This document shows positions 19,042 through 29,800 of a DNA stretch of 64,000 nucleotides, piece after piece (position 1 is the first letter of the stretch; each line of letters begins with the position of its first letter). The translations under genes and the position numbers were made by a program. Source of the DNA: Syntrophomonas wolfei subsp. methylbutyratica (GTDB lineage: Bacteria; Bacillota; Syntrophomonadia; Syntrophomonadales; Syntrophomonadaceae); NCBI RefSeq assembly GCF_001570625.1, contig NZ_BBQT01000002.1, positions 62,001-126,000 of the forward strand. The letters are read 5' to 3'. The notes below the pieces were generated by a model. It saw only the letters and a list, made by a program, of their open reading frames with translations, was not told where the DNA came from and made no database searches.

Positions 19042-19077
19042 TAGCGGGGGTTTTTAGGCCCCGCTAGTTTTTGTTTT
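19042..19077 (+). terminator. Intrinsic terminator after tRNA-Val
   Basis: TAGCGGGG / CCCCGCTA stem with a T-rich loop, then GTTTTTGTTTT. Almost the same stem occurs at 22484-22519, after the secreted protein gene. Confidence 0.85.
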
Positions 19078-19078
19078 A

Positions 19079-19790
19079 GTGGCATCCGCCGGATATGCCT
19101 CGTACCTGATAGATACAAAGATACCAAATCCTGATGCCCAAGGAGATACATTGGGGCGAATTTACTGGATAAAGGAGCATATAATATCGCTGCCTATGTC
19201 CCTGGGTTCAATATTGAAGCAAAACTATTGGGACTATTGCGCTCCAGAGAAGGTGCCGCGGGCAAGCGTTTTAGTTAAAGGTACGAAGGAATTAGCCCCG
19301 TATCATCAAAGAGGTCGTAGAATACCGGATTATTGAGGTTTTTTATGTTAGCTTATGAACCACAGGAGTTTTCTCTAGAATTAAGGGGTCAGGCCATCCC
19401 AAATATTAATAGCAATTGCAGGAATTATTTGTTTTGCATAGAGTGATTTTTATTATATAGTATAGTACATCTATCTTTTTTGCGTAAGGAAAGGAATTAT
19501 ATTTAAATGCAAAGGGGATAAAAATGGCTGCTAAATTGTTATCCTGGTGTTGTTTTTTGTCTGCTCCGGAGTATCGGGCTAGTTTTACCTGCATATGCTC
19601 AGGATGCCATCGTCAAGAAATGCAATGTAGTGGAGAGAACCTAATTAATAGTATCGTAGGTAGCGGCAGGCGAAACAATCAGTTGCTTCCTTCAGCAGGA
19701 TCAGAAACCCAGGGAATGGAGAATAATGAATACTCTCAACTAGGTAATCTGTCCCTGTAATTGCCCAGAAAAAACTTAAAGGGAGGTGAA
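19079..19790 (+). other. Decayed accessory stretch without an intact gene
   Basis: Short open frames here have no good ribosome sites and no recognisable domain. One frame near 19530-19636 reads like a broken signal peptide followed by a short mature start (GLVLPAYAQDAIVKKCNVVERT, then stop), suggesting the remnant of a secreted protein. Another near 19150-19260 (GAYNIAAYVPGFNIEAKLLG) is also unmatched. I see no intact gene before the next CDS. Confidence 0.4.
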
Positions 19791-19852
19791 GAACCTGGTT
19801 TCTTGGCAGCATCATGGAAAAAAATGATATGTTTTAGGAATCAGGGATCAAA

Positions 19853-22384
19853 ATGTCTACTATTAGATTCAAAGTATTTTGCTTGGTACTGTTTTTTACA
19901 CTCTTTATCTCAACTAGCACATTAGCTGCCTCAACCGAATACAAAACTTTTTTACGGGAATACAACATCGAGATTAACAAGGAATGGACGATTAAATTTA
20001 ACAAGCCTCTGGCTCAAGAACCACTAAATATGGGTCAGATTAAAGAAATTAAAGTCATTAAGAACAGTGACGGACAAACCGTGCCCAATCCGGCACCCGA
20101 GATTCAGCCTGATGGGGCATCCGTCAAGTTGAAACCACCTGCGGGCGGCTACGAATACAATACCGCATACACCTTGGTTGTTGAAGGAGTAAAATCACAA
20201 CAAGGGAAAGTACTGGCACAGCCGGTGAAGAAGGAGTTTGTTACCGCAGCATCACCGCAATCAACCCTGTCTCCGGAAAACACATCCGTTACCACGGACA
20301 GTGGTATCACTGTATCACTTGGTGACTATGTACTGGAAAAAGAGACCGAACTTGTCGTAACACCGAAACAGACGGAGGAGAATGTTGAAACAGGCTATAA
20401 AATTGAGCCCTATGATATCAATCTTGGGGACATGACCCAGCTTGACGACTTCATTACCATACGCATCCCCTACGATGACAGCTATTGTGAGGCCGGGCAG
20501 GATGCAAGCCGTTGTGTCGGTGCAAAATACTATAATGAGACAACTGGCCGATGGGAAGATGTACTGTATGAGGTGGACGCAGCAAAGAAAGAACTGGTTA
20601 TCTACACAGACCACCTTTCCCGCTATGGCGTGTTTCATGTTAAGAATGAGGGTCTGCGTTATGCTTATATATCTGATGTTTATGCAGATCTTTTGAAAGT
20701 AGACACCGAGACCGCCACTAACGCACTGTCAGAGTATGTGGCTAAAGGCGGTGCCGACGGAGAAATCGCTGTTGGCCTTGCTGCATCCCTTGTGTCCGAT
20801 GTCTTTGATTTGTCCGGAAGTCTTTCCTCCGGCTTAGATATAGTAACAAACCCTATAACCTTAGCTTCTCTTGGCGATCCCGTGTTCGACACCGCACTAG
20901 CAGATAAGGCATATAAGAAACTGGGCAACCTGGGCAAAGCCGTTGCCGTGGTTAAAATAGGCAGCACCATGCTCAAAAGCGATGCTTCAAAGGCGGATAT
21001 ACTTAATCTGTATAAGGATGTTGCCACTTTTGCTCTGGGCTTTTCTGAAAGTGCCGCTTTGGGCTTGGCGATGTCCGGCATATGGGTGTTCGACTATACG
21101 ATAAGTACCATGTTTGAGCAGGGCATGGAGATCAAGATGGAAAACATCGGGATGGTTTATAAGCATTTTAACGATGATTTCAGAAGCGGCCCTTACCAGG
21201 CGCGGACGCTTAAAGACTGGCGGCAGGTGCTCATTAAGATCGTAGAGGATAATCCGAACGACGAAGCCGCGATCAAGGCAGCCATCGAAGCAGAAGTTGA
21301 TCGCTATGCTCGTGTATTTTGGGACATTGGTGCCGATACACAGGCAGAAGTTGCCTCCGAACTGGGTATTATACGTATGAGCTATCCCACCAGTGCGGAA
21401 ATCGAGGCCTTAGTAGCGGACTACAAGGCCAATCTATATAATCGCCTTTACCCTGTTTCCACATCGGTGCGAAATTATATGCAGCAAAAGGCACATGCGG
21501 AATATGTCAAAAGCTTAAATGATATGCGGGCATTTTATAACCAATACATTGATTTTACGATTGTTGAAGATGTTGCCAAAGGCGCACAGCCGAAATATGC
21601 TGGCTATGTAGTGCGTTTTGAGCCGCTTTCGGATGCGGCGGTTAAAAAGAACTGGACGGGGATCCTTAATAAGGACGGCGCAATTTCCACTCGCTTTACG
21701 ATGCTAGGCTTTATTCAGGCAGGTTGTCCAAATACGATAGCGCTCTATGCACCCGGCGATAAGCCCGGTGAGGATGAACCGAAACTTCGGATAGGCTTTA
21801 CTTTGAAAGCACCGCAAACTGAGGTGAGGCTCGGCGGACCTGACGGCAATTTTACCTTCGTGAATGGCAGTGAAAGCAAAATTGTCGATTGGGCTATGGC
21901 TACGGCGCTGAAGCAAATCGGCAGCATAGAGCTTAAGCCGGATGGTAGCTTTTCGGCATTGGTGGCATTTGCCGATGATGGGCGGCAGGCTGTAAATAGA
22001 TCAAACAAAATCCAGGTTAATAATTTTGAACTCTCAGGCACTTTTGATGACTTTCTAGGCACCGGCACGGCTACCGTTAGTTTCAACTCGTTTTACTTCA
22101 GAAAGGATATAAGTCCTCTTCAACCGGCTAATCCGGATGATGTGAAGGAATATGTGACCACGTATGAATATACGGATGCGGTTACTGGAGATTTGAATCT
22201 TCGTAAAGAAGATCATGTCGTCATCATGTCGGGACAGCTCGGTCATGAACGCGTAGGCTTTTCAAAGCTTCAGTTTCACGAAATCAACCTGGGGAAAGAG
22301 TATTGGGGCGACAATCCTACAATAACTGATAAATCAGGAAAGTATAGCACAAATGTATCTTATAACTTTACGTTAAATAACTAG
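19853..22384 (+). CDS. Large secreted protein with N-terminal SbsA/Big_5 Ig-like domain
   Basis: Exported protein of 843 residues. A signal peptide (MSTIRFKVFCLVLFFTLFISTSTLAAS) is followed at about 30-125 by a bacterial Ig-like (Big_5, SbsA-type) domain: INKEWTIKFNKPL, then AYTLVVEGVKSQQGKVLAQPVKKEFVTA. A beta-rich stretch follows (IPYDDSYCEAGQDASRC, EGLRYAYISDVYADLL), then a helical region with a hydrophobic patch near 340-420 (FALGFSESAALGLAMSGIWVF). The C-terminal third is beta-rich, unfamiliar, with EVRLGGPDGNFTFVNGSES. There is no SLH or sortase signal, so it may be secreted or held by other means. Function unknown. The Ig domain resembles those in the two nearby surface proteins. Confidence 0.8.
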   Translation: MSTIRFKVFCLVLFFTLFISTSTLAASTEYKTFLREYNIEINKEWTIKFNKPLAQEPLNMGQIKEIKVIKNSDGQTVPNPAPEIQPDGASVKLKPPAGGYEYNTAYTLVVEGVKSQQGKVLAQPVKKEFVTAASPQSTLSPENTSVTTDSGITVSLGDYVLEKETELVVTPKQTEENVETGYKIEPYDINLGDMTQLDDFITIRIPYDDSYCEAGQDASRCVGAKYYNETTGRWEDVLYEVDAAKKELVIYTDHLSRYGVFHVKNEGLRYAYISDVYADLLKVDTETATNALSEYVAKGGADGEIAVGLAASLVSDVFDLSGSLSSGLDIVTNPITLASLGDPVFDTALADKAYKKLGNLGKAVAVVKIGSTMLKSDASKADILNLYKDVATFALGFSESAALGLAMSGIWVFDYTISTMFEQGMEIKMENIGMVYKHFNDDFRSGPYQARTLKDWRQVLIKIVEDNPNDEAAIKAAIEAEVDRYARVFWDIGADTQAEVASELGIIRMSYPTSAEIEALVADYKANLYNRLYPVSTSVRNYMQQKAHAEYVKSLNDMRAFYNQYIDFTIVEDVAKGAQPKYAGYVVRFEPLSDAAVKKNWTGILNKDGAISTRFTMLGFIQAGCPNTIALYAPGDKPGEDEPKLRIGFTLKAPQTEVRLGGPDGNFTFVNGSESKIVDWAMATALKQIGSIELKPDGSFSALVAFADDGRQAVNRSNKIQVNNFELSGTFDDFLGTGTATVSFNSFYFRKDISPLQPANPDDVKEYVTTYEYTDAVTGDLNLRKEDHVVIMSGQLGHERVGFSKLQFHEINLGKEYWGDNPTITDKSGKYSTNVSYNFTLNN

Positions 22385-22387
22385 CAA

Positions 22388-22436
22388 AGGACGACACAGA
22401 GGAGGGCATAAGGGGACGATTCTTCTGTGTCCTTCT
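22388..22436 (+). repeat. Imperfect palindrome with GGGGACG core
   Basis: AGGACGACACAGAGG is echoed as TTCTGTGTCCTT around GGGGACGATTC. Similar GGGGACG-centred sequences lie near 11816-11846 (reverse sense) and 61643-61665. It may act as a terminator-like hairpin after the secreted protein gene. Confidence 0.5.
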
Positions 22437-22483
22437 GAATCCTCCCACCTGAAGTAGAGCAGCCGGGAGATCCCAAGCGGATA

Positions 22484-22519
22484 TAGCGGGGGTACAAGCC
22501 CCCGCTAGTTTTATGTTTT
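22484..22519 (+). terminator. Intrinsic terminator
   Basis: TAGCGGGGG / CCCCCGCTA, 9-bp stem with a 6-base loop, then GTTTTATGTTTTT. The same stem sequence is used after tRNA-Val at 19042. Confidence 0.8.
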
Positions 22520-22526
22520 TGCCTGA

Positions 22527-22610
22527 TTTGGAACCGCCGTATACCGACCGGTACGTACGGTGCTGTGGGAGAACGGCTATCCGATTAATGGGTAGCCTCC
22601 TACCCGATTG
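22527..22610 (+). mobile_element. Group II intron 3' fragment (domains V and VI)
   Basis: GGAACCGCCGTATACC at 22530 and GGTACGTACGGTGCTG at 22550 form a domain V-type hairpin of the kind found at the 3' end of bacterial group II introns. It is followed by GGCTATCC-GATTAAT-GGGTAGCC as a domain VI-like hairpin and CTCCTACCCGATTG as the usual 3' end. No reverse transcriptase ORF or 5' domains precede it, so this is a remnant. Recognition is by eye from the family consensus. Confidence 0.7.
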
Positions 22611-22624
22611 TCCCCTCATCCCTC

Positions 22625-25600
22625 CTATTTAACTACTTTGATAGTACAGATGGCAAGCTTGCCGCCATACATAACCGCTATCTTGGCTTTGCCCGGATTG
22701 TAGCCGGTTACAGTACCATCCTGGGTAACGGTGGCGATTATGTCCGAAGGATTGTAATTGTCTGCCTTCAAGTTATTGTATGCAGCCCAAAGGCTGTCAG
22801 TAAGATCCGAAGCATCGATGTTCGTTTTTACGGTTCGCCATTTATTCTGATTGTCCTTCATTGAATAATGTACGTTGGCCAGGGCGCTTAGTTTGGTCGT
22901 TTGTCCTACTTTGACGGTTTTGGTGCCTTCGATTCGCAACCCCGGTAGGATTACCCACCTGTTCTTGACCAGGTAATTCACATTATTCTTTTCATCCTGG
23001 TATTCAGTCAGTGTGTTCCTACTTACGAAACCCTGTTTTAGTTCCTCTACGGTGTCGGAAATCGCGCCCATGATCTGAGTTTCAGTAGGAAAGCTGCACA
23101 GCTTGAACCTGCCGATTTCTTTTGCTATATCTTGCAAATAGTCATTGGTTGCGCTGGCAGGCACCTTGTCCTCGAGATTCAATACCTTAAGGGTTTGTCT
23201 GAACATGTGTGGGCTGTTGCGTGCAGTATTTAACATCGTTGGATTATCGATGGCCTTGGCCAGCGGGAGATCATCTGTAAAGTTGGTTTTGTGAATGAAA
23301 TGTTCGATAAACTTGTTTTGGTCACAAATTTTTAATATGTTGTTGGTGAAAATACAGAAGTCCCTCAGGGTCAGTACCCCTCCAACCAGTTGGATCACTA
23401 TTGGCAATGACTGGAGTTTATGACCAGCGAGACTGTCAGTGCCTGCTATAGTGAATTTCATCCTGATACTGTTTTGTAGAACTTTGCCATCGCTTGAACC
23501 AATGCCTTTTTTGATAAAAAGGTAGTAGCATTGACCTGCCTTGTATCCATCGGCGGGTGGTTCGAGCAATATTGTGTTGTCAGTATCTCCTCTGCTTATA
23601 TTAACGGTAACCGGTTGGTTATTTTGCTCTTTCACCACAATGGTATCCGGGTTAATGGTGCTTGTATCGACCGCATGGCTGAATTCTATTTTCCAGGTTT
23701 TGTTTATAGGTATGTCGGTTCTTTCCTCCCAGGAAGTGTAGGGCTCGGTGAATTCTTCATGGTTTACTTCTACGGTATCCTGTAAAAGGGTCAAAGGAGT
23801 CAGGTCGGATATAGGGTTAGCGGTCAGATCCAGTTTAGTTAGATTAGGTAACTGTTCGATTTGACTGATACCCCCGACCTGGTTGCCAGAGATGTTGATT
23901 TCCTGTAATGAAGGTATCTTGACTAGAGAACTGATGCTGGTGATGTTATTATTATACAGGCTCACTTTCTCGAGGTTAGACAGGGTTTCCAGCGGTGTGG
24001 TATCGACTATGGTATTGTTCGATGCATCGATGGTTTTTAAATTCGGCAGCTGGTTGACAAAGGTGATGTCGGGCAGCTCATTATTGGATATGTCCAGGTT
24101 CTCCAAGTTCTTAAGACCGGCCAGTATTGCTCCAATATCAGTGCTTTGGTTGCTAGAAACGCTGCAGAGGGCAACTTGGGCGGGGTTTGAATCTCTGATG
24201 CCGGCCATAAACAAATCGGTTAAGCCGATTAGGTTGCGCAGTGGCTCCAACACACCCACCCCATCATTGTAAGAAAAATCAAGATAGCATAAGTCGGTAA
24301 GGTTAGCCAATGCCTGAATATCAGTTAGCTGGTTGTGCGAAAAATCCAGGCCCTGCAAATTGCTGAGTTTAGTCAAGGGGCCTAGGTCAGTTATAGCATT
24401 ATTGGAAATATCCAAGTGCTGCAGGTTGCGGAGTGACTGCAATGGAGTAAGATCTGTTATGCCATTCCCGGCCAAGTATAGCGTTTGTAGGCTGGTAAAG
24501 TATTGTATCCCTTCCAGGGAAGCTATACCTTTGAAGTTTAATGCCAGTTCGGTAATGTTTTCTATGTCAGTCTTTAGAATGTCTTCAGTCGGTTTGTCGA
24601 GTGTTTCTCTGATGGCCGCTTCCAGGTTGGGGTCGGGGAAAGTGATAGTATTGTTTGGTGTTGTACCTAAAACCACCTTACGGATGCAGTTGCTATGACT
24701 ATCTGCTATGTACAAATTACCGCTACTATCACACGCCACCCCAACAGCATTACATAATCCGGCAGCTTCTGCAGGTCCCCCGTCTCCGGAATACTTCCAG
24801 CTTCCATTTCCAGCTACCGTGGTGATTATCCCCAAAGGGTCTACTTTACGGATACGCTTGTTATTCATATCTGCAATGTACATATTACCATTGTTGTCAA
24901 AAGTAACTCCATAAGGAACCCATATTTGAGCAGAGGTTGCGGGGCTCCCATCCCCTGCATATCCACCAGTACCATTTCCGGCTACAGTGCTTATCTTCCC
25001 GGTATTGTCTACCTTGCGTATGCGATTGTTATCTTTATCTACAATGTATAAATTGCCATTTCTATCACATGCTACGCTAACAGGATCCTTTAATTGGGCG
25101 GAGGTGGCGAGCCCGCCATCTCCTGAATACCCCGCAGTGCCATTTCCAGCTACGGTGCTTATTATCCCCGAAGTATTCACCTTGCGTATGCGGTGATTGC
25201 CGCGATCTGCAATATACAAATTCCCGCTACCATCACATGCTACACCAAAAGGATAATTCAATCTGGCTGAAGTTGCGGGGCCTCCATCTCCTTCATACGT
25301 AGCCCACCCTTGTGTAACAATTCCAGCTACAACGCTTATCTTCCCGGAGCTGTCCACCTTGCGTATGCAGTTACTGTTACTTTCTGCAATATACAAATTC
25401 CCACTACTGTCACATGCTACTCCTATAGGATCGTATAATCCGGCAGCGGTTGCGGGTCCCCCATCTCCTTCAAACCAGTGGTTACCATTTCCAGCTACGG
25501 TGCTTATCTTCCCGGATGTGTCGACCTTGCGTATACGCTGGTTGCCACCGTCTACAATGTACAAATTGCCAGCACCATCACATACCACTCCCCGGGGGGT

Positions 25601-26680
25601 ACTTAATTGGGCGGAGGTTGCGGGCCCGCCATCTCCTGAATACCCCGCAGTGCCATTCCCAGCTACGGTGCTTATTATTACCCCCGGATCAGTGATAATA
25701 GTATCACCCGTCTTGGTACAGACCGGTGCCGAAAAACTCCCCTCACCTATGGCCGTTACCGGCTTTACCTTGTACCAATAGCCAGTAGATAGAGGCAAAT
25801 TGCTATCCGTGAAGGAAGGGGAGGTTGTAGTATCTATTTTCTGGTAGTTAATTCCGAAAAAGTGGGAGGTACGATAAATGCTGTAACTCTGGATTCCGGG
25901 AAAGGCTGACCAGCTTAAACTGATTTGGTTGCCGCATGCCTCTGCCTTAAGTCCCGATACCGTACCGGAGGAGATTTGAAGGTAAGCGTCCGCATTTATA
26001 GTTTGTCCTTGGATAACTGCTACTTCATCGGCCAGGTTAGAACCAGGCTTATTGTTATACCACTGTTCCAAATAATCAGTGCCGTATTGGGCATTGTGTT
26101 CTGCCGGATCAAAATGCACTTTGTAATTCTCCGCCGGAAGTTGGGTTATAATATATTCTCCGCTTGTATTTGTATAATTCCTCCCATATGTACTGCCTTC
26201 ATATACTTCACATACCATTATTCCGGTTAACGGTTTGCCGTTTGGATCATATACTTTGCCCGAAATAAAACCGGCGTTCTCTAATTGAGTGTTAATGGAT
26301 AACGACTGCCTGTCGCTAAGTGTAATCGGACTCGATAAACTCGTGGAACTATATGGAGAACGCTGGTAAGCATATGTTGTTCCATTTTTTTGATTATATG
26401 AAGTCGGACTGAACAACATTCTGTATGAACCAGAGCTAAGGCCGCCAAAAGAATACTGGCCATTTGTATCAGTATTGGCGGTTGAAATACGTTCATAGTT
26501 TTTGTATAACAGCACTAATATTCCAGGAAGTGGAGTACCGCCCTGACCAGTAACAACACCGGATATTGAGGTAGTATTTATCGTTGCAGCAAAGGCATCA
26601 GGTACTGATGTCATTAATAATGATACAGCCAATACGATTGAAATTAATAATTTTGAATTGTGACAAAAACCCTTTTTCAT
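22625..26680 (-). CDS. Giant secreted multidomain protein: CnaB-FnIII-NHL-LRR-Ig
   Basis: Exported protein of 1351 residues. Domains in order: signal peptide (1-31, cleavage after DAFAA); two carboxypeptidase-regulatory/CnaB-like domains (about 35-225); fibronectin type III (about 235-325); six NHL-type repeats of about 56 residues (about 333-680) with the cycle TVAGNG, GDGGPATSAQL, GVACD, GNLYIAD, RIRKVD; internalin-like leucine-rich repeats of about 22 residues (about 705-965); an SbsA/Big_5-type Ig domain (about 985-1090); a linker; and a C-terminal Ig group 2-like domain (about 1265-1351). No membrane anchor, SLH or sortase motif is seen. The repeats suggest extracellular binding. It has an ATG start with no obvious neighbour in the operon. 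Confidence 0.85.
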   Translation of the reverse strand: MKKGFCHNSKLLISIVLAVSLLMTSVPDAFAATINTTSISGVVTGQGGTPLPGILVLLYKNYERISTANTDTNGQYSFGGLSSGSYRMLFSPTSYNQKNGTTYAYQRSPYSSTSLSSPITLSDRQSLSINTQLENAGFISGKVYDPNGKPLTGIMVCEVYEGSTYGRNYTNTSGEYIITQLPAENYKVHFDPAEHNAQYGTDYLEQWYNNKPGSNLADEVAVIQGQTINADAYLQISSGTVSGLKAEACGNQISLSWSAFPGIQSYSIYRTSHFFGINYQKIDTTTSPSFTDSNLPLSTGYWYKVKPVTAIGEGSFSAPVCTKTGDTIITDPGVIISTVAGNGTAGYSGDGGPATSAQLSTPRGVVCDGAGNLYIVDGGNQRIRKVDTSGKISTVAGNGNHWFEGDGGPATAAGLYDPIGVACDSSGNLYIAESNSNCIRKVDSSGKISVVAGIVTQGWATYEGDGGPATSARLNYPFGVACDGSGNLYIADRGNHRIRKVNTSGIISTVAGNGTAGYSGDGGLATSAQLKDPVSVACDRNGNLYIVDKDNNRIRKVDNTGKISTVAGNGTGGYAGDGSPATSAQIWVPYGVTFDNNGNMYIADMNNKRIRKVDPLGIITTVAGNGSWKYSGDGGPAEAAGLCNAVGVACDSSGNLYIADSHSNCIRKVVLGTTPNNTITFPDPNLEAAIRETLDKPTEDILKTDIENITELALNFKGIASLEGIQYFTSLQTLYLAGNGITDLTPLQSLRNLQHLDISNNAITDLGPLTKLSNLQGLDFSHNQLTDIQALANLTDLCYLDFSYNDGVGVLEPLRNLIGLTDLFMAGIRDSNPAQVALCSVSSNQSTDIGAILAGLKNLENLDISNNELPDITFVNQLPNLKTIDASNNTIVDTTPLETLSNLEKVSLYNNNITSISSLVKIPSLQEINISGNQVGGISQIEQLPNLTKLDLTANPISDLTPLTLLQDTVEVNHEEFTEPYTSWEERTDIPINKTWKIEFSHAVDTSTINPDTIVVKEQNNQPVTVNISRGDTDNTILLEPPADGYKAGQCYYLFIKKGIGSSDGKVLQNSIRMKFTIAGTDSLAGHKLQSLPIVIQLVGGVLTLRDFCIFTNNILKICDQNKFIEHFIHKTNFTDDLPLAKAIDNPTMLNTARNSPHMFRQTLKVLNLEDKVPASATNDYLQDIAKEIGRFKLCSFPTETQIMGAISDTVEELKQGFVSRNTLTEYQDEKNNVNYLVKNRWVILPGLRIEGTKTVKVGQTTKLSALANVHYSMKDNQNKWRTVKTNIDASDLTDSLWAAYNNLKADNYNPSDIIATVTQDGTVTGYNPGKAKIAVMYGGKLAICTIKVVK
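24665..25690 (-). repeat. Six tandem NHL-coding repeats, about 168 bp each
   Basis: Within the giant secreted gene, DNA units of about 165-180 bp recur six times. Conserved blocks such as the reverse complements of ATTTCCAGCTACGGTGCTTATC, CCATCTCCTGAATAC and TACAAATT recur in each. The near identity at DNA level implies recent internal duplication or homogenisation. Confidence 0.75.
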
Positions 26681-26832
26681 AATAAAATATCCCCTATTCC
26701 CTTTGTCTTGTATTTACTGATATTTTTAATGGCTGTGGATAATACTTTGCTATCACCTCCCGACTCGAACTAAGTTTTGTTAATACAATGATATTATCAA
26801 CTTCCTTATAATACAGGCGTATCTGAAAGTGT

Positions 26833-29800
26833 TTATGGATTGGCCTTCATTTGCTCATTTAAAAAACTCTTTATTTCCTCAAAGACGGCCGTTATATTTT
26901 CTAATGTATCCGGGGTATGGCCGCTATCAGGCAGATAGAGTGCCTGGGGCGTATTCCCTGCTTCTGTGAGCTCTTTAATGGCCCTTATATTCTGACTGGG
27001 ATATACAGCATCATCTTGGCCGGCATAGATAATTAAAATAGGGGATTTGAGTTTATCGGCATAGCTTGATGGAGACAATAGTTGGGCCAGCTCGGTACCA
27101 GGTTCAGGTGCAGAACATCTATGATAATCTGGAACAGGATCATCTTCTATTAATTCAAGCCCCAAATCCGTCCAGTCCCATACGCCCATCAGAGAAATGA
27201 CCGCTTTGTAGGTATCTGGATGAACGGCTGCTTGATAAAAGGAGATATATCCTCCGTAGGAGTGTCCCATAATTCCAATGCATTCAGGATCTGCAATGCC
27301 GCTATTTATAGCCCAATTAACACTTTCGAAAACATCTTGTTGGGCCAGTGGCATATTTTTACTGGCTGAATCGCTGTATTCGTTACCATATCCGATGGAA
27401 AATCGAAAATCAACAGACAATACCCCTATGTCGAGGTTTGAAACCAACAAGGCATATTCGTTTGGGGTCCACACATATCTGGCCTGAGGTCCGCCATGGA
27501 CATTTACTATTAATGGTAGATTGCGTGGACTTTTACCAGGTGGCAAGGTCAGATATCCAAATACGGTTTGACCATCACTTGCTTTGAAAGATACTGGATA
27601 GGTATGTCCAACATCCTTTACCGGTATATCCGACGCTAAAAGAAGGGTATCCTTCCTGCTTTCAACATTATACAGCCTGTAACTGCCATAATCACGGTCA
27701 TCCCGGTGCAGCAAAACCAAATAGTCAAAGTCCGGACTAATAGCTACCGGGAAATGGTTTTCTCCTAAATCTGCCCGAACATGATCCATGATAGTGGCCA
27801 TTTCCTCCCTTAAGCATACCAAGCGGGTTTTATCATCAACATATATAGCAGTTAAGAGTTCACCTGTCTCCGGATTTTTCAAGCTAAAAACAGGAATGCC
27901 CGCCAGCACCGAGACCAGTTCTACGGCTGCATCGGCATGAGGATTATGGTAGATCAATTCTTTGCTCATGGTTTCTGGGTCAACTTGATAGAGGCTGGCA
28001 TAATTATCATAGAAATTGGTTTTCACAATCAGTTTTGTATTATCTGCGCTAAAGCCGATAATTTCATAATCCCGGGTTAAAGACAAGTCAAACTCTATCA
28101 AACGCTTCCACGGCTTTTCCGGGCTCTCCCGGTAAAGAATATATTTATCAGTAACATAATTTCTGCGTGGGGCAACCTCAATGGAGACAGCTCGTAAAAC
28201 CTGGGAATTATCATAGATATTTATTGCGCTTTCGCCACCCTGGGCAGGGTACTCCTCTTTGGGAGAACCGTTACTCGGAATCCGATCAGACTTGCTTGCG
28301 TCTGATACATTTATAGCTTTCAGCTCTCCTCTTACTGTATACCATAGAACCTGACCGTCATCAGAAAACATAAATTGCGGATAGGTATAAGTGGAGTTTG
28401 AAATATAGTAATTTATCAAATTCAACTGTTCCGCCGGCTTTTCCGCCTCAAGTCTTTCATACCAGGCATTACGCGCGTTGACCATCATCTGAAGAGCAGT
28501 TTTTGTAGTGATTTTAATGTTTTCTTCCTGTAGGGTTTTATCATTCTCAGAAATAATGCCATATTCTTTTGCCAGTTGTAGCAAATCAGCGTCTGGGGGG
28601 ATGGGGACATAAGTCATTCGCAAAAGCGAATAAAGAATATCATCCCGATAAACTTCTCCCCGGAGTTCATCTTTTATGAAGCCCTGTTTTTTGGCAATAT
28701 AACCAGGGTCTTCTCCCTGCTCAAATGTAATATAAGGAATGGCCATCTTAAGAAAGCTTTCCATATCTATAAATGAGTCTGGGGTTTGTTTACCACCCCC
28801 ACCACTGCTTCCAGAAGCTGTGGCAGCTGCGGTTTGTTCTGTCTGGGCCAGGGCCTGGCCAAGTTTATAGGTCAGAAGGTGACTGCCGGGGTCAGCCCCC
28901 GGTTCTTGGCTCCCACTACCGGGTTCGATTGCTTCCTGCTGGCCCTGCATCTCAGCGGCGCGCTCTCCTAACCAACTGCGCTGCTGAGTCCAGTCGCGGG
29001 CTTCAGACGGGCTCATGAGGTGGGGAAGCGATGGCGGTCTGCCGTCACTACTGCTCACGGAACTTTGTCCGGGGGACAGGTTCCGGGTTACACCGCCGCT
29101 GGTTAAGCTTCCTTCTCCCTGCAGCAGGCTCATGCCACTACTGCTGTTGCTCGAATAGTTGCTCCAGAAGCTACCGTTGATAGCGACTTCTCCCCAGGGC
29201 ATAGCTACTTTTATCTTGTTTTTTTTCTTTTTCGCGCTTTTATACCAGGGCTGGGGGCTTGATTGGGCTGCCGCCAGGTTGGAGTGATTATCCCGGCTGA
29301 CTAATTTGCTGAATTTATTATCGGCTATGGTTTCTTCGTCAGTATCTTTATTGCTGGCGGTATACTTACTGGCCAGGGCACCAAATACTTGGCCGCTGCT
29401 CAGTTCTATTTCCAACTGGTCTACTGCCGTTCCGGGTTTTCCACCTTTTACTATGTAGGCGCGGCCGCTGGCAGTTTTAATTATAAGCTGACTGTTAGGC
29501 TTCAATAGTATACCGCTTCCGTCGGGATAGTTTATTTCGGCTTCTCCATCATTGGCGGTTATTAAAGTATCTCCTGCTCTTACCGTAGTAGTTGTGTTTA
29601 TGGGTTGAGTTTTTTCACTGCCATCTCTTTTATGTTTCACGCTTCCGGTTTTTATTATTAAGTGTCCTATGAGTTCCTGCCGGTTCAAGTCGGGGGCTTT
29701 GGTTAAGAGGAGGCTCAAGGACCGGGTCAGGTCTCCCCGGTTAAATGCCTGGTCGGGTTTAAAGGTGTTGTTTTCGGTATCTATCATGCCTGCTGCCAGG

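Noticed and set aside
24665-25690. CRISPR-like repeat array
   Set aside because: Repeat units are about 168 bp and encode NHL repeats in frame; there are no short repeats with unique spacers.
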